DNA of 64,000 nucleotides, taken from positions 245,937 to 309,936 of the forward strand of contig NZ_CP108071.1 of NCBI RefSeq assembly GCF_036178845.1. Reading direction: 5' to 3'. Position numbers and translations under genes: made by a program. Every line of letters starts with the position of its first letter. The stretch's first letter is position 1. The notes below the pieces were generated by a model, which did no database searches, was not told the origin of the DNA, and was given only the letters and a program-made list of their open reading frames with translations. Shown piece by piece: positions 54,818 to 63,855 of this stretch. The stretch comes from Streptomyces sp. NBC_00271. Its GTDB lineage: Bacteria; Actinomycetota; Actinomycetes; Streptomycetales; Streptomycetaceae.

Positions 54818-56380
54818 CGGACGCAGAAGCGGAACCCGGTCAAGCCCGGGCGTGACCGCCTGATGACGGTCCTGTCGGTCGCCGCTGCGACCGGCGGACC
54901 GCTGATCGGCGCCATCGGTTTTGCGATGTCGTACAGCACCCTGGCGAAGAAGGCTTTTGCCTGGGGATTCAGCCCGGATCTGGCGCCCTGGTTCCCGGTC
55001 GGCGTGGACGCGTCGATCATCGTGTTCCTGGCGCTGGACCTGTACCTCATCCGCAAGGACGCGCCGTGGCCGCTGCTGCGGATGGCCGCCCACGGCATGA
55101 CGTTCGCGACGATCTGGTTCAACGCCTCCTCGCAGGGCCGCATCGCAGGTGACCCGGTCAGGGCCGCTTCGCACGGCGTCATGCCGCTGCTCTTCGTGAT
55201 CGGCGTGGAGGCCGCGCGCAGGCTGTTCATCAAGAAGACGCAGCTCGAAGCAGGTACGGCCACCGATCGGATCCCGCTGCACCGCTGGATCCTCGCCCCG
55301 GTCGCCACGCCCCGTTTCTACCGCCGGATGCGGCTGCACGGAGTCACCTCGTACCCGGAGATGATCCGGCGCCAGCAGGACCTCACCGCCTACGAGCAGT
55401 GGCTTCGGCGCAAGTACAAGGACGACATCTCCAAGGCGTCGGAGGATGAGCGGCTGCCGATGAAGATGGCCGCCTACGGCTACACCGTCGCGCAGGCCCT
55501 CGCGATGCCTGAGCAGCAGGAACGCGAGGCGGAGGCCCGGGCGGAGGAGGCGGAGCGCCGGCGCCTGGACGCGGAGACGCGCCGGGACCTCGAACAGAAG
55601 AAGGCCGAAGCCGCCCGGCTGGAGGCCGACGGCGACCTCGAGACCGTCCGGGCCCGGGTGGAAGGCCGGACAGCCCAGGCCCGAGCCCACGCCCGAGCCC
55701 AGGCCAGTGCCGCTGAACGGGCCGCTGAGCTGGAGGAAGCGGCGCTGGAGACGGCCGTCCTCGCCGAAGCCAGGGCGCGCACCGCTGAGGCGGAGAGCAG
55801 GGCAGCCCAGGAGCGCGAGGCGAAGGCTGCCGCCGACCTTAAGGCGGCCGAACTGGAGCACCAGGCAGCGGAGAAGCGGAAGCTCGCGGCGCAGGCCGAC
55901 CAGGTCGCCGCGGCAGAGGCTCAGGCAATCGAAACGGCGGAGATCGCCGCAGCCCGCAAGCGTGCTGCCGAAACGAACCGGGCCGCTGCCGAAACGGAGA
56001 AGGCCGCTGCCGAAACGCGGCACGCCACCGCCGAAATCAACCGCAAGACAGAGGAGGAGGACGCCCGCCGCGAGACCGCTCTCGCGCAGAAGGCGGCAAC
56101 CCGTGAGGCCGCTGCCGAAGCCGAGCGGCGCGCTGCCGAAACGCGGCACGCCGCCGCCGAAATCGAGCGGCGCGCAGTCGAAATCGAAGACGCCGCGAAG
56201 CTGACCCCGCGCCAGCGCGCGGTCCGCAAGGTCGCCCGGATGATCCTCGCCGCCGGCGGCGACGCCGACCGGCTGCCGCTCGCCACCATCCAGCACGAGC
56301 TGGCTGTCACCTCTCCCGGCACCGCCTCCGAGTACCGGCACGAGGCTGCCGAGCTGCTCGCCGGCGGATACCACCCCTGA
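54704..56380 (+). CDS. DUF2637 membrane protein with long coiled coil (Spd-like)
   Basis: 558 aa from GTG 54704, GGAGG upstream. There are four membrane segments between about 52 and 175 (VLSVAAATGGPLIGAIGFAM, VGVDASIIVFLALDLYLI, GMTFATIWFNASS, GVMPLLFVIGVEAARRLF) in the DUF2637 arrangement of actinomycete mobile elements. A very long Ala/Glu/Arg coiled coil (about 270-510, heptads such as AAETEKAAAETRHATAEINR) follows, then a C-terminal winged-helix-like part (LTPRQRAVRKVARMILAAGG). Spd-type proteins assist spread of conjugative plasmids in mycelium. Role by analogy. Confidence 0.7.
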   Translation: MTITDMPQRAAPATPVSHPPTAVSDAPEFVSGAAAHVSRTQKRNPVKPGRDRLMTVLSVAAATGGPLIGAIGFAMSYSTLAKKAFAWGFSPDLAPWFPVGVDASIIVFLALDLYLIRKDAPWPLLRMAAHGMTFATIWFNASSQGRIAGDPVRAASHGVMPLLFVIGVEAARRLFIKKTQLEAGTATDRIPLHRWILAPVATPRFYRRMRLHGVTSYPEMIRRQQDLTAYEQWLRRKYKDDISKASEDERLPMKMAAYGYTVAQALAMPEQQEREAEARAEEAERRRLDAETRRDLEQKKAEAARLEADGDLETVRARVEGRTAQARAHARAQASAAERAAELEEAALETAVLAEARARTAEAESRAAQEREAKAAADLKAAELEHQAAEKRKLAAQADQVAAAEAQAIETAEIAAARKRAAETNRAAAETEKAAAETRHATAEINRKTEEEDARRETALAQKAATREAAAEAERRAAETRHAAAEIERRAVEIEDAAKLTPRQRAVRKVARMILAAGGDADRLPLATIQHELAVTSPGTASEYRHEAAELLAGGYHP

Positions 56381-56404
56381 CCCACCCGTCCGGCACACAT
56401 CAGT

Positions 56405-56437
56405 GAGGGCCAGCCCACCGGTAATGGGCTGGCCCTC
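56405..56437 (+). terminator. Hairpin after the DUF2637 gene
   Basis: GAGGGCCAGCCCA and TGGGCTGGCCCTC form a perfect 13-bp stem with a 7-base loop, 25 bases after the stop at 56380. A likely intrinsic terminator without strong U-tract. Confidence 0.65.
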
Positions 56438-56504
56438 GCTGCGACTGCCGGAAGCAGTCAACAGCCCCCCGAGTACAGCAGATCCGACCCCCGCGGAGGA
56501 CCCC

Positions 56505-57002
56505 GTGAACACCGAAAACACCGGCAAGCCGTTCTTCGAAGACCCCGACGAGGCGCTGCGAGAGATTGCGCAGAACCCCGCCGCCTACGCGCACTACCTC
56601 GCGGACTTCCACCGGGTCGTGCTGGACATGCAGGCCAAGATCGAGGTTCTCCAGCGCGAGACCCGCGTGCACTGCCGCGGGACCCGCGTGGAGGGCGACA
56701 AGATGGGCCAGGCTTTCCTGCGCTCCTTCCCGGTGGAAAAGTCCCTGAACGACATTCTGAAGAACCTCAAGAGCGTCACTTCGGGGCTGGAAAAGAGCGC
56801 CCATAAGCGTCACGCCCACGACGAAAAGGTGAAGGAGGTCAAGAAGCAGCGAAAGGAAAAGGCCCAGCTCAAGGAGCGGAAGAATAACCCGACGCTCCAG
56901 GCCGCCCCGGAGAACGCGCGCCAGCAGGGTGGACAGGGCCCGAATATGGGTTATGGTGGTCCCACGTCGATTTACAACCTGGACCGCAGGGAGTCGGCGT
57001 GA
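56505..57002 (+). CDS. Unknown charged coiled-coil protein
   Basis: 165 aa from GTG 56505 with GGAGG seven bases upstream. DPDEALREIAQNPAAYAHYL, a helix VVLDMQAKIEVLQRETRVH, then a strongly basic KEVKKQRKEKAQLKERKNN segment and a glycine-rich tail. Probably a soluble DNA- or protein-binding factor of the element. Its stop overlaps the next start. Confidence 0.55.
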   Translation: MNTENTGKPFFEDPDEALREIAQNPAAYAHYLADFHRVVLDMQAKIEVLQRETRVHCRGTRVEGDKMGQAFLRSFPVEKSLNDILKNLKSVTSGLEKSAHKRHAHDEKVKEVKKQRKEKAQLKERKNNPTLQAAPENARQQGGQGPNMGYGGPTSIYNLDRRESA

Positions 57003-57235
57003 GTGCAGGTCGCCCGCTCACGAAAATAGAGCGGAAGAAATACAACCGTGCAGAACACGAGCGGAAAATCAGACAGGATCTGATCTCCCAGCACGGCAAC
57101 GACCTCGGCACCTTCTACTACTGGCTCCGGCTCATGAATATCCGGGGCACCCAGGCATTCCGCGACGGAGACACGGCGTTCATCCGTGACGTCGCGCTCG
57201 CCCTGGAGAACGTCTACCGCCGCCACGCCGGCTAG
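56999..57235 (+). CDS. Unknown small basic protein
   Basis: 78 aa from GTG 56999, overlapping the previous stop. RPLTKIERKKYNRAEHERKI then RQDLISQHGNDLGTFYYWLR and ALALENVYRRHAG. Codon usage is less GC-biased than its neighbours (AATA, AAAT present). Coupled to the gene before. Confidence 0.55.
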   Translation: MSAGRPLTKIERKKYNRAEHERKIRQDLISQHGNDLGTFYYWLRLMNIRGTQAFRDGDTAFIRDVALALENVYRRHAG

Positions 57236-57253
57236 CTCTCCGCGTCCCGTTAT

Positions 57254-57296
57254 GAAGGGCCGTCTCCGATCCCCGGGGGCGGCCCTTCGGGGATCC
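57254..57296 (+). terminator. Hairpin between gene groups
   Basis: AAGGGCCG (57255) pairs with CGGCCCTT (57280), and an alternative stem GATCCCCG/CGGGGATC overlaps it. It lies 19 bases after the stop at 57235. Confidence 0.5.
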
Positions 57297-57388
57297 CAAC
57301 GCGTGCCGCGCGTGCCGCGTGTCACGCGTGCCGCGCACGCGTGTACGCGAGGCCGGTGCCGACCGTCAAGCCCAGGAGGAGGGGTCGC

Positions 57389-59635
57389 GTGTCCGACGAC
57401 ACCGGCAGCAACGTTGTTCACCTCCCCGCCCGGGACAGTGATTCCGGCGCCATGCCGGACGCTCCCGATATCGGGGATCTCTTTTATTCAGAACCGCCTG
57501 ACAGTGGTGCAGGCGGCGGCGTCCCTCCGGAGTCCCCGGAGGAGACGGCAATGGAACTCCCGACCATTCGCATGCCGATTTCCCCGGAAATGGCTTTGCG
57601 GGAAACGGGAATGCCCAGGCCTCCGGGTTCCGGCGAAGACGAATACGAGGAAAGGGAATACGTCCAGCCTCGTTCTCTTGCTGATCGTCTCGGTGACTGG
57701 CTGGAATACCGGCTGGAAGTGGGGCGGGACCGGCACGCCGGAGAAGCGTCGTTCCGTGAGGCGGAAATAGCGCGCAAGGCCGCTCTTTTGGAGGCCCGTA
57801 CCGCACAGGAAGTCGCGGTGATGGAGCAGAACGGCAAGCTCCACACCGCGATGATGAAAGCGAAGGCCGACAAGACGTCGGCACGGGGCAAGGCTGACGC
57901 GGACCGCTCGCGGTCCTCCGGCTCGGGCATGGGCTCCGACAAGGGCCGCTCGAAGGCCGGCGGCGGGGGCGGCTCACGCGGGGGCGGCGGCAGCTCCGGT
58001 GGCTCAGGCCGGGGTGCCGGCGGTGGCCGGGGCTCGCGGAACGGCTCTGGCAGAGGTTCCGGGCGCGGCTTCGGGGGCGGCAACTCCCCCAAGGGCGCCG
58101 GGAAGGGCTCTGATCGCTCCGCTGGCGGACGTGGCGGCGGTTCGAAGGGCAATGAGTCGTCCGGTGGTTCCAAAGGCCGCCAGAACGGCTCTGGCGGCAC
58201 CGGTTCAGGCAAGAGCAGTACTGGCAAGGGCAGTTCGGGCGGCTCCGGCAGGAACGGCCCGGGCAGCCCCGGGTCCGGCAGGCGCGGCTCGAAGGGCGAC
58301 GGCGGCAAGGCGCAGAACCCGCCGGCCAGCCCGGCGGCCGAACGGGCCCGCGGCCGCCAGGAGCGCGCCGCCGCCCGCCAGGCGGCACGCCAGCAGCGCC
58401 GCAGCGCCGGCCAGGCGGCCAACATCGCCGACCGCAGCAAGGACCGCGACCAGGACCGCGCCACCCAGCAGGCGGCGCGGGAGGAACGCCGCGCGGCGAA
58501 AGCCGAGCGGAAGGCCGCGAAGCGGAAGGCCGCGAGGAAAGCGAAGCAGGAGGCCGCCAAGACCGCAGACGACCGCACCACCTTGGGCACGGCCGTGGCG
58601 GATGAGGCGCAGCGGCGCTGGGACAAGCGCCGCGCGCAGGCCAAGGACAAGGCCGCCAGGGACGGCGACGGCAAGGCGCCGGGGCCGGACACCGAGACCA
58701 AGGGCAGCAAGGGCAGCAAGGGTGGTGGCGACAAGGACGCCGACGCCACCACAAAGAAGATGCCCAAGGACGGCCCGGAACCGGCCTCTGACGGTCCGGA
58801 GGCCGGCTCCGCGAAGGGACCGGAGGGCGACAAGAAGGAAAGCGAGAAGCCGTCTGACGGCTCCGAGAAGAGCGGAGCCAAGAGCGACGACAAGCGGTCG
58901 TTCAAGGAGCGAGTCAAGGACCGTTTCGGCAAGTCCGGTACGGCGCCGGGCTCCGCCCCCGGTACGGAGGAGCCGCCCCGTAGGGCGAGGCCGGAAGACT
59001 TCAAGGTCACCGTGGACAGTCCCGGCCGTTCAAGCCGTCCCCCGAAGCCTGAACCGGCTGAGGAAGAGATCCCGGACGCGGTCATCGTCGACGACCCGTC
59101 CGACCCCTTCGGGGCCACCGTCTCGAGCACGGCGAGCCTCCCCCGCGCCCCGGAGCCCCACACACAGCGTCCCGGCACCACCCGACCCACTGCACAGGAG
59201 GACCCCGTGGCATCGGAGGTCAACAAGCCCACGTCGGGCCAGGCCGGCATGGCGGCCAGGCACCGCACCGACATCACCTTCGGCGAGTACCTGGTGGAAA
59301 TCGTGAACATTGCGATCGCCGCCGGGCTCGACAAGGACCGCGCCCAGGACCTGGCCGTCGCGCTCGGCAAGGTCGCCGACGCGCTGCGGGACATGGCGGC
59401 CGATCTGGTCGGTGACCACAACGTTGCCACCGAGGTCGTCGACCAGATCTCGGACCTGGCCGACGCCGCGGCCCGCATGAAGCAGCTGGCCGAACGTTGC
59501 GCCACCGAGTGCGAGATCGCCTCGGAGGCCGCCCGGCTTGCCGCCATGTCGGTCGGCCGCGTCTACGGCGAGGACATCCGGGCCATGGACGACGCGGGCC
59601 TGGCCCATGCCTCCGCAGCTGCCCACCACGACTAG
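57389..59635 (+). CDS. Large low-complexity protein of the transfer region
   Basis: 748 aa from GTG 57389, AGGAGGAG upstream. The acidic N-terminus (about 1-110) contains LADRLGDWLEYRLEVGRDRH. Residues about 190-320 are almost only Gly, Ser, Arg, Lys and Asn; residues about 330-560 are Ala/Arg/Lys-rich helices and acidic/Lys repeats. An ordered C-terminal domain (about 615-748) has RHRTDITFGEYLVEIVNIAI, DRAQDLAVALGKVADALRDM and ARMKQLAERCATECEIASEA. The C-terminal part looks like a real conserved domain; the middle is predicted disordered. Probably a transfer accessory or scaffold; unknown. Confidence 0.65.
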   Translation: MSDDTGSNVVHLPARDSDSGAMPDAPDIGDLFYSEPPDSGAGGGVPPESPEETAMELPTIRMPISPEMALRETGMPRPPGSGEDEYEEREYVQPRSLADRLGDWLEYRLEVGRDRHAGEASFREAEIARKAALLEARTAQEVAVMEQNGKLHTAMMKAKADKTSARGKADADRSRSSGSGMGSDKGRSKAGGGGGSRGGGGSSGGSGRGAGGGRGSRNGSGRGSGRGFGGGNSPKGAGKGSDRSAGGRGGGSKGNESSGGSKGRQNGSGGTGSGKSSTGKGSSGGSGRNGPGSPGSGRRGSKGDGGKAQNPPASPAAERARGRQERAAARQAARQQRRSAGQAANIADRSKDRDQDRATQQAAREERRAAKAERKAAKRKAARKAKQEAAKTADDRTTLGTAVADEAQRRWDKRRAQAKDKAARDGDGKAPGPDTETKGSKGSKGGGDKDADATTKKMPKDGPEPASDGPEAGSAKGPEGDKKESEKPSDGSEKSGAKSDDKRSFKERVKDRFGKSGTAPGSAPGTEEPPRRARPEDFKVTVDSPGRSSRPPKPEPAEEEIPDAVIVDDPSDPFGATVSSTASLPRAPEPHTQRPGTTRPTAQEDPVASEVNKPTSGQAGMAARHRTDITFGEYLVEIVNIAIAAGLDKDRAQDLAVALGKVADALRDMAADLVGDHNVATEVVDQISDLADAAARMKQLAERCATECEIASEAARLAAMSVGRVYGEDIRAMDDAGLAHASAAAHHD

Positions 59636-59650
59636 GAAAGGACCTCGCTG

Positions 59651-60091
59651 ATGAACGACCTCGTGCCTCCCGGCTACTGGATCGGCCCCCCGGTGGGCGG
59701 CGACAAGGCCGTATCCCCGACGGACGGCGACAACCGCTACAAGGCCGTCCAGCACAAGCTCAAGACACTGGGCACGGCCATGGACCTGGCCAGCAACGAG
59801 CTCGAAGCACTGCTGCGCGGCATGCGCACGAACGCCCAGCGCGCTGAGGGCCTGGCCACGGACATCGCCAACGCGGAGCTGGACCGCAAGTTCATCGAGA
59901 TGACGAACCAGGTGTCCGTCGCCCTGGGCGGCGCCGCCGTCGAAGTGCAGAAGCTCCACGCCACGGCCGAGGAAGTCTCCGGCCTCGCCCACGACACGCG
60001 GCGTACGCACGCGCGGCTGTACGAGGGCCTGGACGATATCCGCTCCAGCCGACGCGAACGCACCCCCAAGCCGGGCTTCTTCGCGCACTGA
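59651..60091 (+). CDS. Helical protein upstream of traB
   Basis: 146 aa from ATG 59651 with AAAGGA upstream, 15 bases after the previous stop. The start LVPPGYWIGPPVGGDKAVSP is followed by helices (YKAVQHKLKTLGTAMDLASN, KFIEMTNQVSVALGGAAVEV, ATAEEVSGLAHDTRRTHARL). It resembles the C-terminal domain of the preceding gene in style and may partner it. Always read before the TraB gene here; function unknown. Confidence 0.6.
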   Translation: MNDLVPPGYWIGPPVGGDKAVSPTDGDNRYKAVQHKLKTLGTAMDLASNELEALLRGMRTNAQRAEGLATDIANAELDRKFIEMTNQVSVALGGAAVEVQKLHATAEEVSGLAHDTRRTHARLYEGLDDIRSSRRERTPKPGFFAH

Positions 60092-60112
60092 CCTCGCTCA
60101 CCCGAACCCCCT

Positions 60113-60150
60113 GATGGGCGGCCCCGCCAGCGACGGCGGGGCCGTCCATC
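60113..60150 (+). terminator. Hairpin before traB
   Basis: GATGGGCGGCCCCGCC and GGCGGGGCCGTCCATC pair over 16 bp (one G-T) around AGCGAC. It lies 22 bases after the stop at 60091 and just before the TraB ribosome site. Confidence 0.6.
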
Positions 60151-60174
60151 ACCACGTCCGAAGGAGAAACACCC

Positions 60175-62286
60175 GTGTCCGTGCCGCGCAGCGTCGCCCT
60201 GGAGCGCACCCTCTACACCCTGACCGCCCCGGTCCTTGCCGCGGCACCGAACCTCTTCGCCGACAGCCCCGTCAACACGGTTGTGCAGCTGGCGGGCGCG
60301 GCCGGCGTCGGCGGCTGGGTCCTGGCCTACAAGAGCGATGAGTCCGGTGCTGGACGCAAGGCCCTGCGCTGGTCGCCGCTGGTGTTCGCGGCCGCCGTCG
60401 ACATCGCCGCGCGGCACACGATCGGCTGGGGCCCGTGGTGCATGGACGGTCTGCTCGCCGCCGGGTGGGCGGCGGCCGGCCTGCTGGTGATGCCGTTCTC
60501 CCGGCACACCCGCCGCCGTCACCGGCCCGCTCTCGCCGCCCCGGCCCGCGCGCCACAGTTGCAGCTCGCACCCGAGCCGTCGCTGGCGCAGCCGGACGAC
60601 GGCGCCGACGCCTTCACCCGCCAGGTCCGCTGGCTGTGGGAGGCCCGCGGCCTGCCCGGCCGCACCATCGTCATCACGGCCACCCCGCACGAGGGCATGC
60701 CGAACGACCTGTCGCTGCTGCTGCGCGCCTCCGAGGCCGGACGGCCGATCTCCGGGCTCACCCCGGAGGCCGTCGCCGCCGCGTTCGGTGTCGAGGTCGC
60801 CGACGTGCGGATCGAAGAGGTGGTCCGGCAGTACGGCCGCGAGGGCGGCCCGGGCTGGAAGGAAGTCCACGTAACCCCCGACATGAACGAGCGCCGCCGC
60901 AAGGCCCCCACCACCCACGAGTGGTGGGCCGACCGGATCGGGTCCACCGGCGGGCCCGTGCCCGGCTCGGAGTTCGTGAAGAAGGTCCGCGACCAGGAGC
61001 GCAAGGTCACCCACTACATTGCCCAGGTCCCCGACGAGCTGGGTGAGCCGCGCGTCAACCAGCACGCCCTGGCGGCCGCGCTGAAGACCAAGTACGACGA
61101 AGGCCGGCTGTTCGTCACCGTCGACGGCAACCAGGTCCTGGTATCCCTGTGGGACAGCTCACCGCTGGCGCAGGTCTTCCCCGCGACGAGGGAGCTGCTG
61201 ACGCCGGACAAGGACGGCCGGTGGGTGACCGGCTACCTCGGCAACGGCCAGCCCGCCCGCAACCGCGTCTACACCGACCGGGGCGCCGCCCACGGCCTGT
61301 TCGTCGCCCCGTCCGGCGGCGGCAAGACTCAGCTGATGGGCCTGCACGTCGCGGCCGACGCCCTGTTCGGAGCCGTGGTCATGCTGGCCACCGAGGCCCC
61401 GGATGAGAAGACCGCCGCGCTGGGCAAGCACACCGCCCGCTACGGCGTCGGCGCGCTCTACATGATCCGGCTCCTGCGGGTCCTGGACGCACTGATGGAG
61501 ATCCGCGGCGAAATGCCGTGGGAGGACGGCCAGGTCCACGACTGGGACCCCCGCCTGCCGGGCTGCCCCTACCGGATGCTGTCCGCGTACCTCGATGAGT
61601 TCCTCTCCGCCGCCCGCAACGGCGACTACGGCGCGGAGATCATGGACCTCGCGGAGCGGGTGTCGGTCAAGGGCCGCAAGTACGGCATCGGCATCAAGGT
61701 GGCCGGCCAGTCCATCTACGTGCAGGACGGGTTCACGCAGCTGCTGTGCGAGAACCTGCGCGAGAACTGCATCCCGGTCGTCTTGAAGGTCGCGCCGAAG
61801 AAGGTCGCCGACATGTTCAGGGCGCTCGGTATCCCGCCCGAGTACGTCCCCGAGCCCCTCCCCCGCTCCTTCTCCCCCGCGGAGAAGGGCCGGATCGAGC
61901 GGGTCATGCGCGGCGAGCCCGAGCCGCCCGCGGACTCCAACACCGGCGGCGCCGGCTGGATTGTGGAAGCCAAGCAGCCCGACGTCCTGCGCACGCTGTT
62001 CATGGACTTCAAGGCCGGCATCGACGACTACTTCCCCGACAGCATCGCCACCCTGACCGACCACGAGATCCGCGAGCTCGAAGCGCGGGACCTGTGGTTC
62101 GACTGGACCGAGCCCCCCAGGCCCGGCGAGTTCGGACCCGAGCCCGATGACGAGGACGGCGACGACGCGCCCAAGAAGGGCGGCGACAAGCGCCGCGGCG
62201 GGGGCGGGAAGTCCGCCCCGCGCCGCGACACGGTCACCTCACCCCGCCAGGCGCTGGAAGCCATCAAGAATCTCTCCGGCGTCTGA
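60175..62286 (+). CDS. traB: TraB-like FtsK/SpoIIIE DNA translocase
   Basis: 703 aa from GTG 60175 (AGGAGAAACACCC upstream; a second GTG at 60181 is possible). N-terminal membrane helices (about 12-35, 60-75, 88-105), a linker, then the motor: Walker A FVAPSGGGKTQLMGLHVAAD (about 378-397), Walker B region RMLSAYLDEFLSAARNGDYG, and KYGIGIKVAGQSIYVQDGFT. A C-terminal winged-helix-like end (TVTSPRQALEAIKNLSGV) follows an acidic/basic linker. TraB proteins move double-stranded DNA between mycelial cells without a relaxase. This identifies the region as conjugative. Confidence 0.88.
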   Translation: MSVPRSVALERTLYTLTAPVLAAAPNLFADSPVNTVVQLAGAAGVGGWVLAYKSDESGAGRKALRWSPLVFAAAVDIAARHTIGWGPWCMDGLLAAGWAAAGLLVMPFSRHTRRRHRPALAAPARAPQLQLAPEPSLAQPDDGADAFTRQVRWLWEARGLPGRTIVITATPHEGMPNDLSLLLRASEAGRPISGLTPEAVAAAFGVEVADVRIEEVVRQYGREGGPGWKEVHVTPDMNERRRKAPTTHEWWADRIGSTGGPVPGSEFVKKVRDQERKVTHYIAQVPDELGEPRVNQHALAAALKTKYDEGRLFVTVDGNQVLVSLWDSSPLAQVFPATRELLTPDKDGRWVTGYLGNGQPARNRVYTDRGAAHGLFVAPSGGGKTQLMGLHVAADALFGAVVMLATEAPDEKTAALGKHTARYGVGALYMIRLLRVLDALMEIRGEMPWEDGQVHDWDPRLPGCPYRMLSAYLDEFLSAARNGDYGAEIMDLAERVSVKGRKYGIGIKVAGQSIYVQDGFTQLLCENLRENCIPVVLKVAPKKVADMFRALGIPPEYVPEPLPRSFSPAEKGRIERVMRGEPEPPADSNTGGAGWIVEAKQPDVLRTLFMDFKAGIDDYFPDSIATLTDHEIRELEARDLWFDWTEPPRPGEFGPEPDDEDGDDAPKKGGDKRRGGGGKSAPRRDTVTSPRQALEAIKNLSGV

Positions 62287-62308
62287 CCACTCCCACACCC
62301 CATCCGCG

Positions 62309-62334
62309 AGGGGCCCGGCCGCAACGGCCGGGCC
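62309..62334 (+). terminator. Hairpin after traB
   Basis: AGGGGCCCGGCCG and CGGCCGGGCCCT pair around CAA (one bulged G), starting 23 bases after the traB stop and followed by CCTGCTTCT. Confidence 0.65.
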
Positions 62335-62362
62335 CTCCTGCTTCTGGAAGGACACACCGCTC

Positions 62363-62551
62363 GTGGCCGTATCGATCTCCGCTGTCGTCCTGCTCGGCAT
62401 CATCGTCTTCGTCCTGATCCGGGGCGGCTACGTACGCCTCTCGAACGCCCTGGCCTGCGCCCTGTTCGGCTTCTTCCTCGCCTCCACCGGCGCCGCGCCC
62501 ACCATCCGGGACGCGATCGGCGCCGTCACCAGCTGGATCTCCAGCATCTGA
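62363..62551 (+). CDS. Small two-helix membrane protein
   Basis: 62 aa from GTG 62363 with GGAAGGA upstream. Helix 1 VAVSISAVVLLGIIVFVLIR; helix 2 ALACALFGFFLASTG, ending TSWISSI. Size and position after traB fit a spread-type (Spd) membrane protein. Family not certain. Confidence 0.6.
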   Translation: MAVSISAVVLLGIIVFVLIRGGYVRLSNALACALFGFFLASTGAAPTIRDAIGAVTSWISSI

Positions 62552-62621
62552 AAACAGCCCCAGCCGCCGGCGTCGAAGGCCGCCACCCCACCCCGCACCT
62601 TCGCGCCCCCATGGAGCCCCG

Positions 62622-63185
62622 ATGCCCCAGACGCACCCCGCCCCCGCGATCGACCACCCCGCCCCGACCACCCCGGCCCCCACGGGTCCCCCTCCGGCGG
62701 CGGAACTGTCCCTCGAGGAACGCCTCACTCTCGTCAACACGGCGATGACCGCCCGGCTGGACGAAGCGGCCGTCGCCTACGAGGTCAACACAGCGCACAT
62801 CGAGACCGAACCCGTCGACCTGGCCGACGTCGTCATCGTCCCGCTCACCCCGACCAGCCCCACCCATCCCCAGCCGACACCACCCGCGACACGCATCGCC
62901 ATCGTCCTGGACCGCGCACACCAGCTGATGGACACCGCCGGATGGTGCGCCGGCGCCCTCACCGACGAACAGGGCGCGGTCTGCCTGCTCGGAGCGATCC
63001 GTCAGGCAGCGAGAGGGGACCGAGGCCTGGAGGCCGACGCCGCGGCCGTCCTGCTCGACACCATCCGCAGACGCTTCGGCGATGTGGAGTCCGTGCCCGC
63101 GTTCAACGACGCGTGGGCCAACGGACGTGCGTCGGTCCGGATGCTGCACGAGGCAGCCTCATCCGCAGACGCGCGAGGCATCTGA
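62622..63185 (+). CDS. DUF6197-like protein
   Basis: 187 aa from ATG 62622. A Pro-rich start of about 28 residues, a helix LSLEERLTLVNTAMTARLDE, then the characteristic core AIVLDRAHQLMDTAGWCAGA and GAVCLLGAIRQAARGD, and a C-terminal VLLDTIRRRFGDVESVPAFN. The GWC-x-GA and CLLGA motifs match the streptomycete DUF6197 family as I recall it. Function unknown; common on actinomycete conjugative elements. Confidence 0.65.
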   Translation: MPQTHPAPAIDHPAPTTPAPTGPPPAAELSLEERLTLVNTAMTARLDEAAVAYEVNTAHIETEPVDLADVVIVPLTPTSPTHPQPTPPATRIAIVLDRAHQLMDTAGWCAGALTDEQGAVCLLGAIRQAARGDRGLEADAAAVLLDTIRRRFGDVESVPAFNDAWANGRASVRMLHEAASSADARGI

Positions 63186-63198
63186 CCGACAGGGCGGG

Positions 63199-63390
63199 TC
63201 AGTCTTCCCACTCGATGATCAGCTGCCCGTAGTCGTTGACGTACGCCGGATACACGTAACCGCCGACGACCGCGCGGTTGATGACGACCTCCACCGTCTC
63301 GTCAGCGACCAGCCACAGCACCCCCTCCTCGTCCGTGGTCGCCTGCCACGTGTAGCCCTCGGTGTCGATCACCGCATCGAACTCGATCAC
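63199..63390 (-). CDS. Small acidic protein
   Basis: 63 aa from GTG 63390 with GGGGGAG upstream; the frame is open further 5' but without a good site. Beta-rich and acidic: VIEFDAVIDTEGYTWQATTD, EEGVLWLVADETVEVVINRA, QLIIEWED. It is the only minus-strand gene in the right end and converges on 62622-63185. Function unknown. Confidence 0.5.
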   Translation of the reverse strand: MIEFDAVIDTEGYTWQATTDEEGVLWLVADETVEVVINRAVVGGYVYPAYVNDYGQLIIEWED

Positions 63391-63562
63391 GCTGCTCCCC
63401 CTCACGCCTTCGTGGCCGTCCAGCGTGACGCACCACCGCACCTCAGCAACAGACCCTCCCCGGACCACCCGCCTCGCACCCGAACCCCGCTCTACGGGTC
63501 GGGCGCGGGGCAGGCCGCCCGGCCTCAGCACTACTTCCCACCGACGTCCAAGGAGATGAGTC

Positions 63563-63769
63563 GTGGCAAAGGGTCCCGCCGTCATAGGTGTGCTGACCGA
63601 ACCGCCCAAGCCGACCTGGTGGAGGGCCAACCGGCACAAGGTGCTGCTGGTGGTCGGCCTGCTGGTCGGTTACTGGATCGGCACCCATCTGCACGGCGCC
63701 CCGGCATCACAGCCGGGCACCCCCAGCCCGGGCCCGCAGCACGCGCGCACCGACCCCGGCCCGGCCTGA
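63563..63769 (+). CDS. Small single-helix membrane protein
   Basis: 68 aa from GTG 63563 with AAGGAGATGA upstream. One membrane helix (VLLVVGLLVGYWIGTHLHG, about 27-45) and a Pro-rich tail. Likely another accessory membrane protein of the element. Confidence 0.55.
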   Translation: MAKGPAVIGVLTEPPKPTWWRANRHKVLLVVGLLVGYWIGTHLHGAPASQPGTPSPGPQHARTDPGPA

Positions 63770-63780
63770 CCCGACACCTC

Positions 63781-63820
63781 CTGCGCCCCGCCCCGCCGCT
63801 CCGTGCGGTGCGGGGCGCAG
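63781..63820 (+). terminator. GC-rich hairpin
   Basis: CTGCGCCCCG pairs perfectly with CGGGGCGCAG; the loop CCCCGCCGCTCCGTGCGGTG can extend it. It lies 11 bases after the previous stop. Confidence 0.55.
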
Positions 63821-63855
63821 TCCTGTCTGCCCACCGCGATCTGGAGGACCTGCCC

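Noticed and set aside
54413-56527. 704-codon minus-strand frame rich in GFGS repeats
   Set aside because: Shadow of the coiled-coil repeats of the DUF2637 gene; no ribosome site or family motif.
57484-59547. 687-codon minus-strand frame
   Set aside because: Shadow of the low-complexity protein; composition mirrors its codons.
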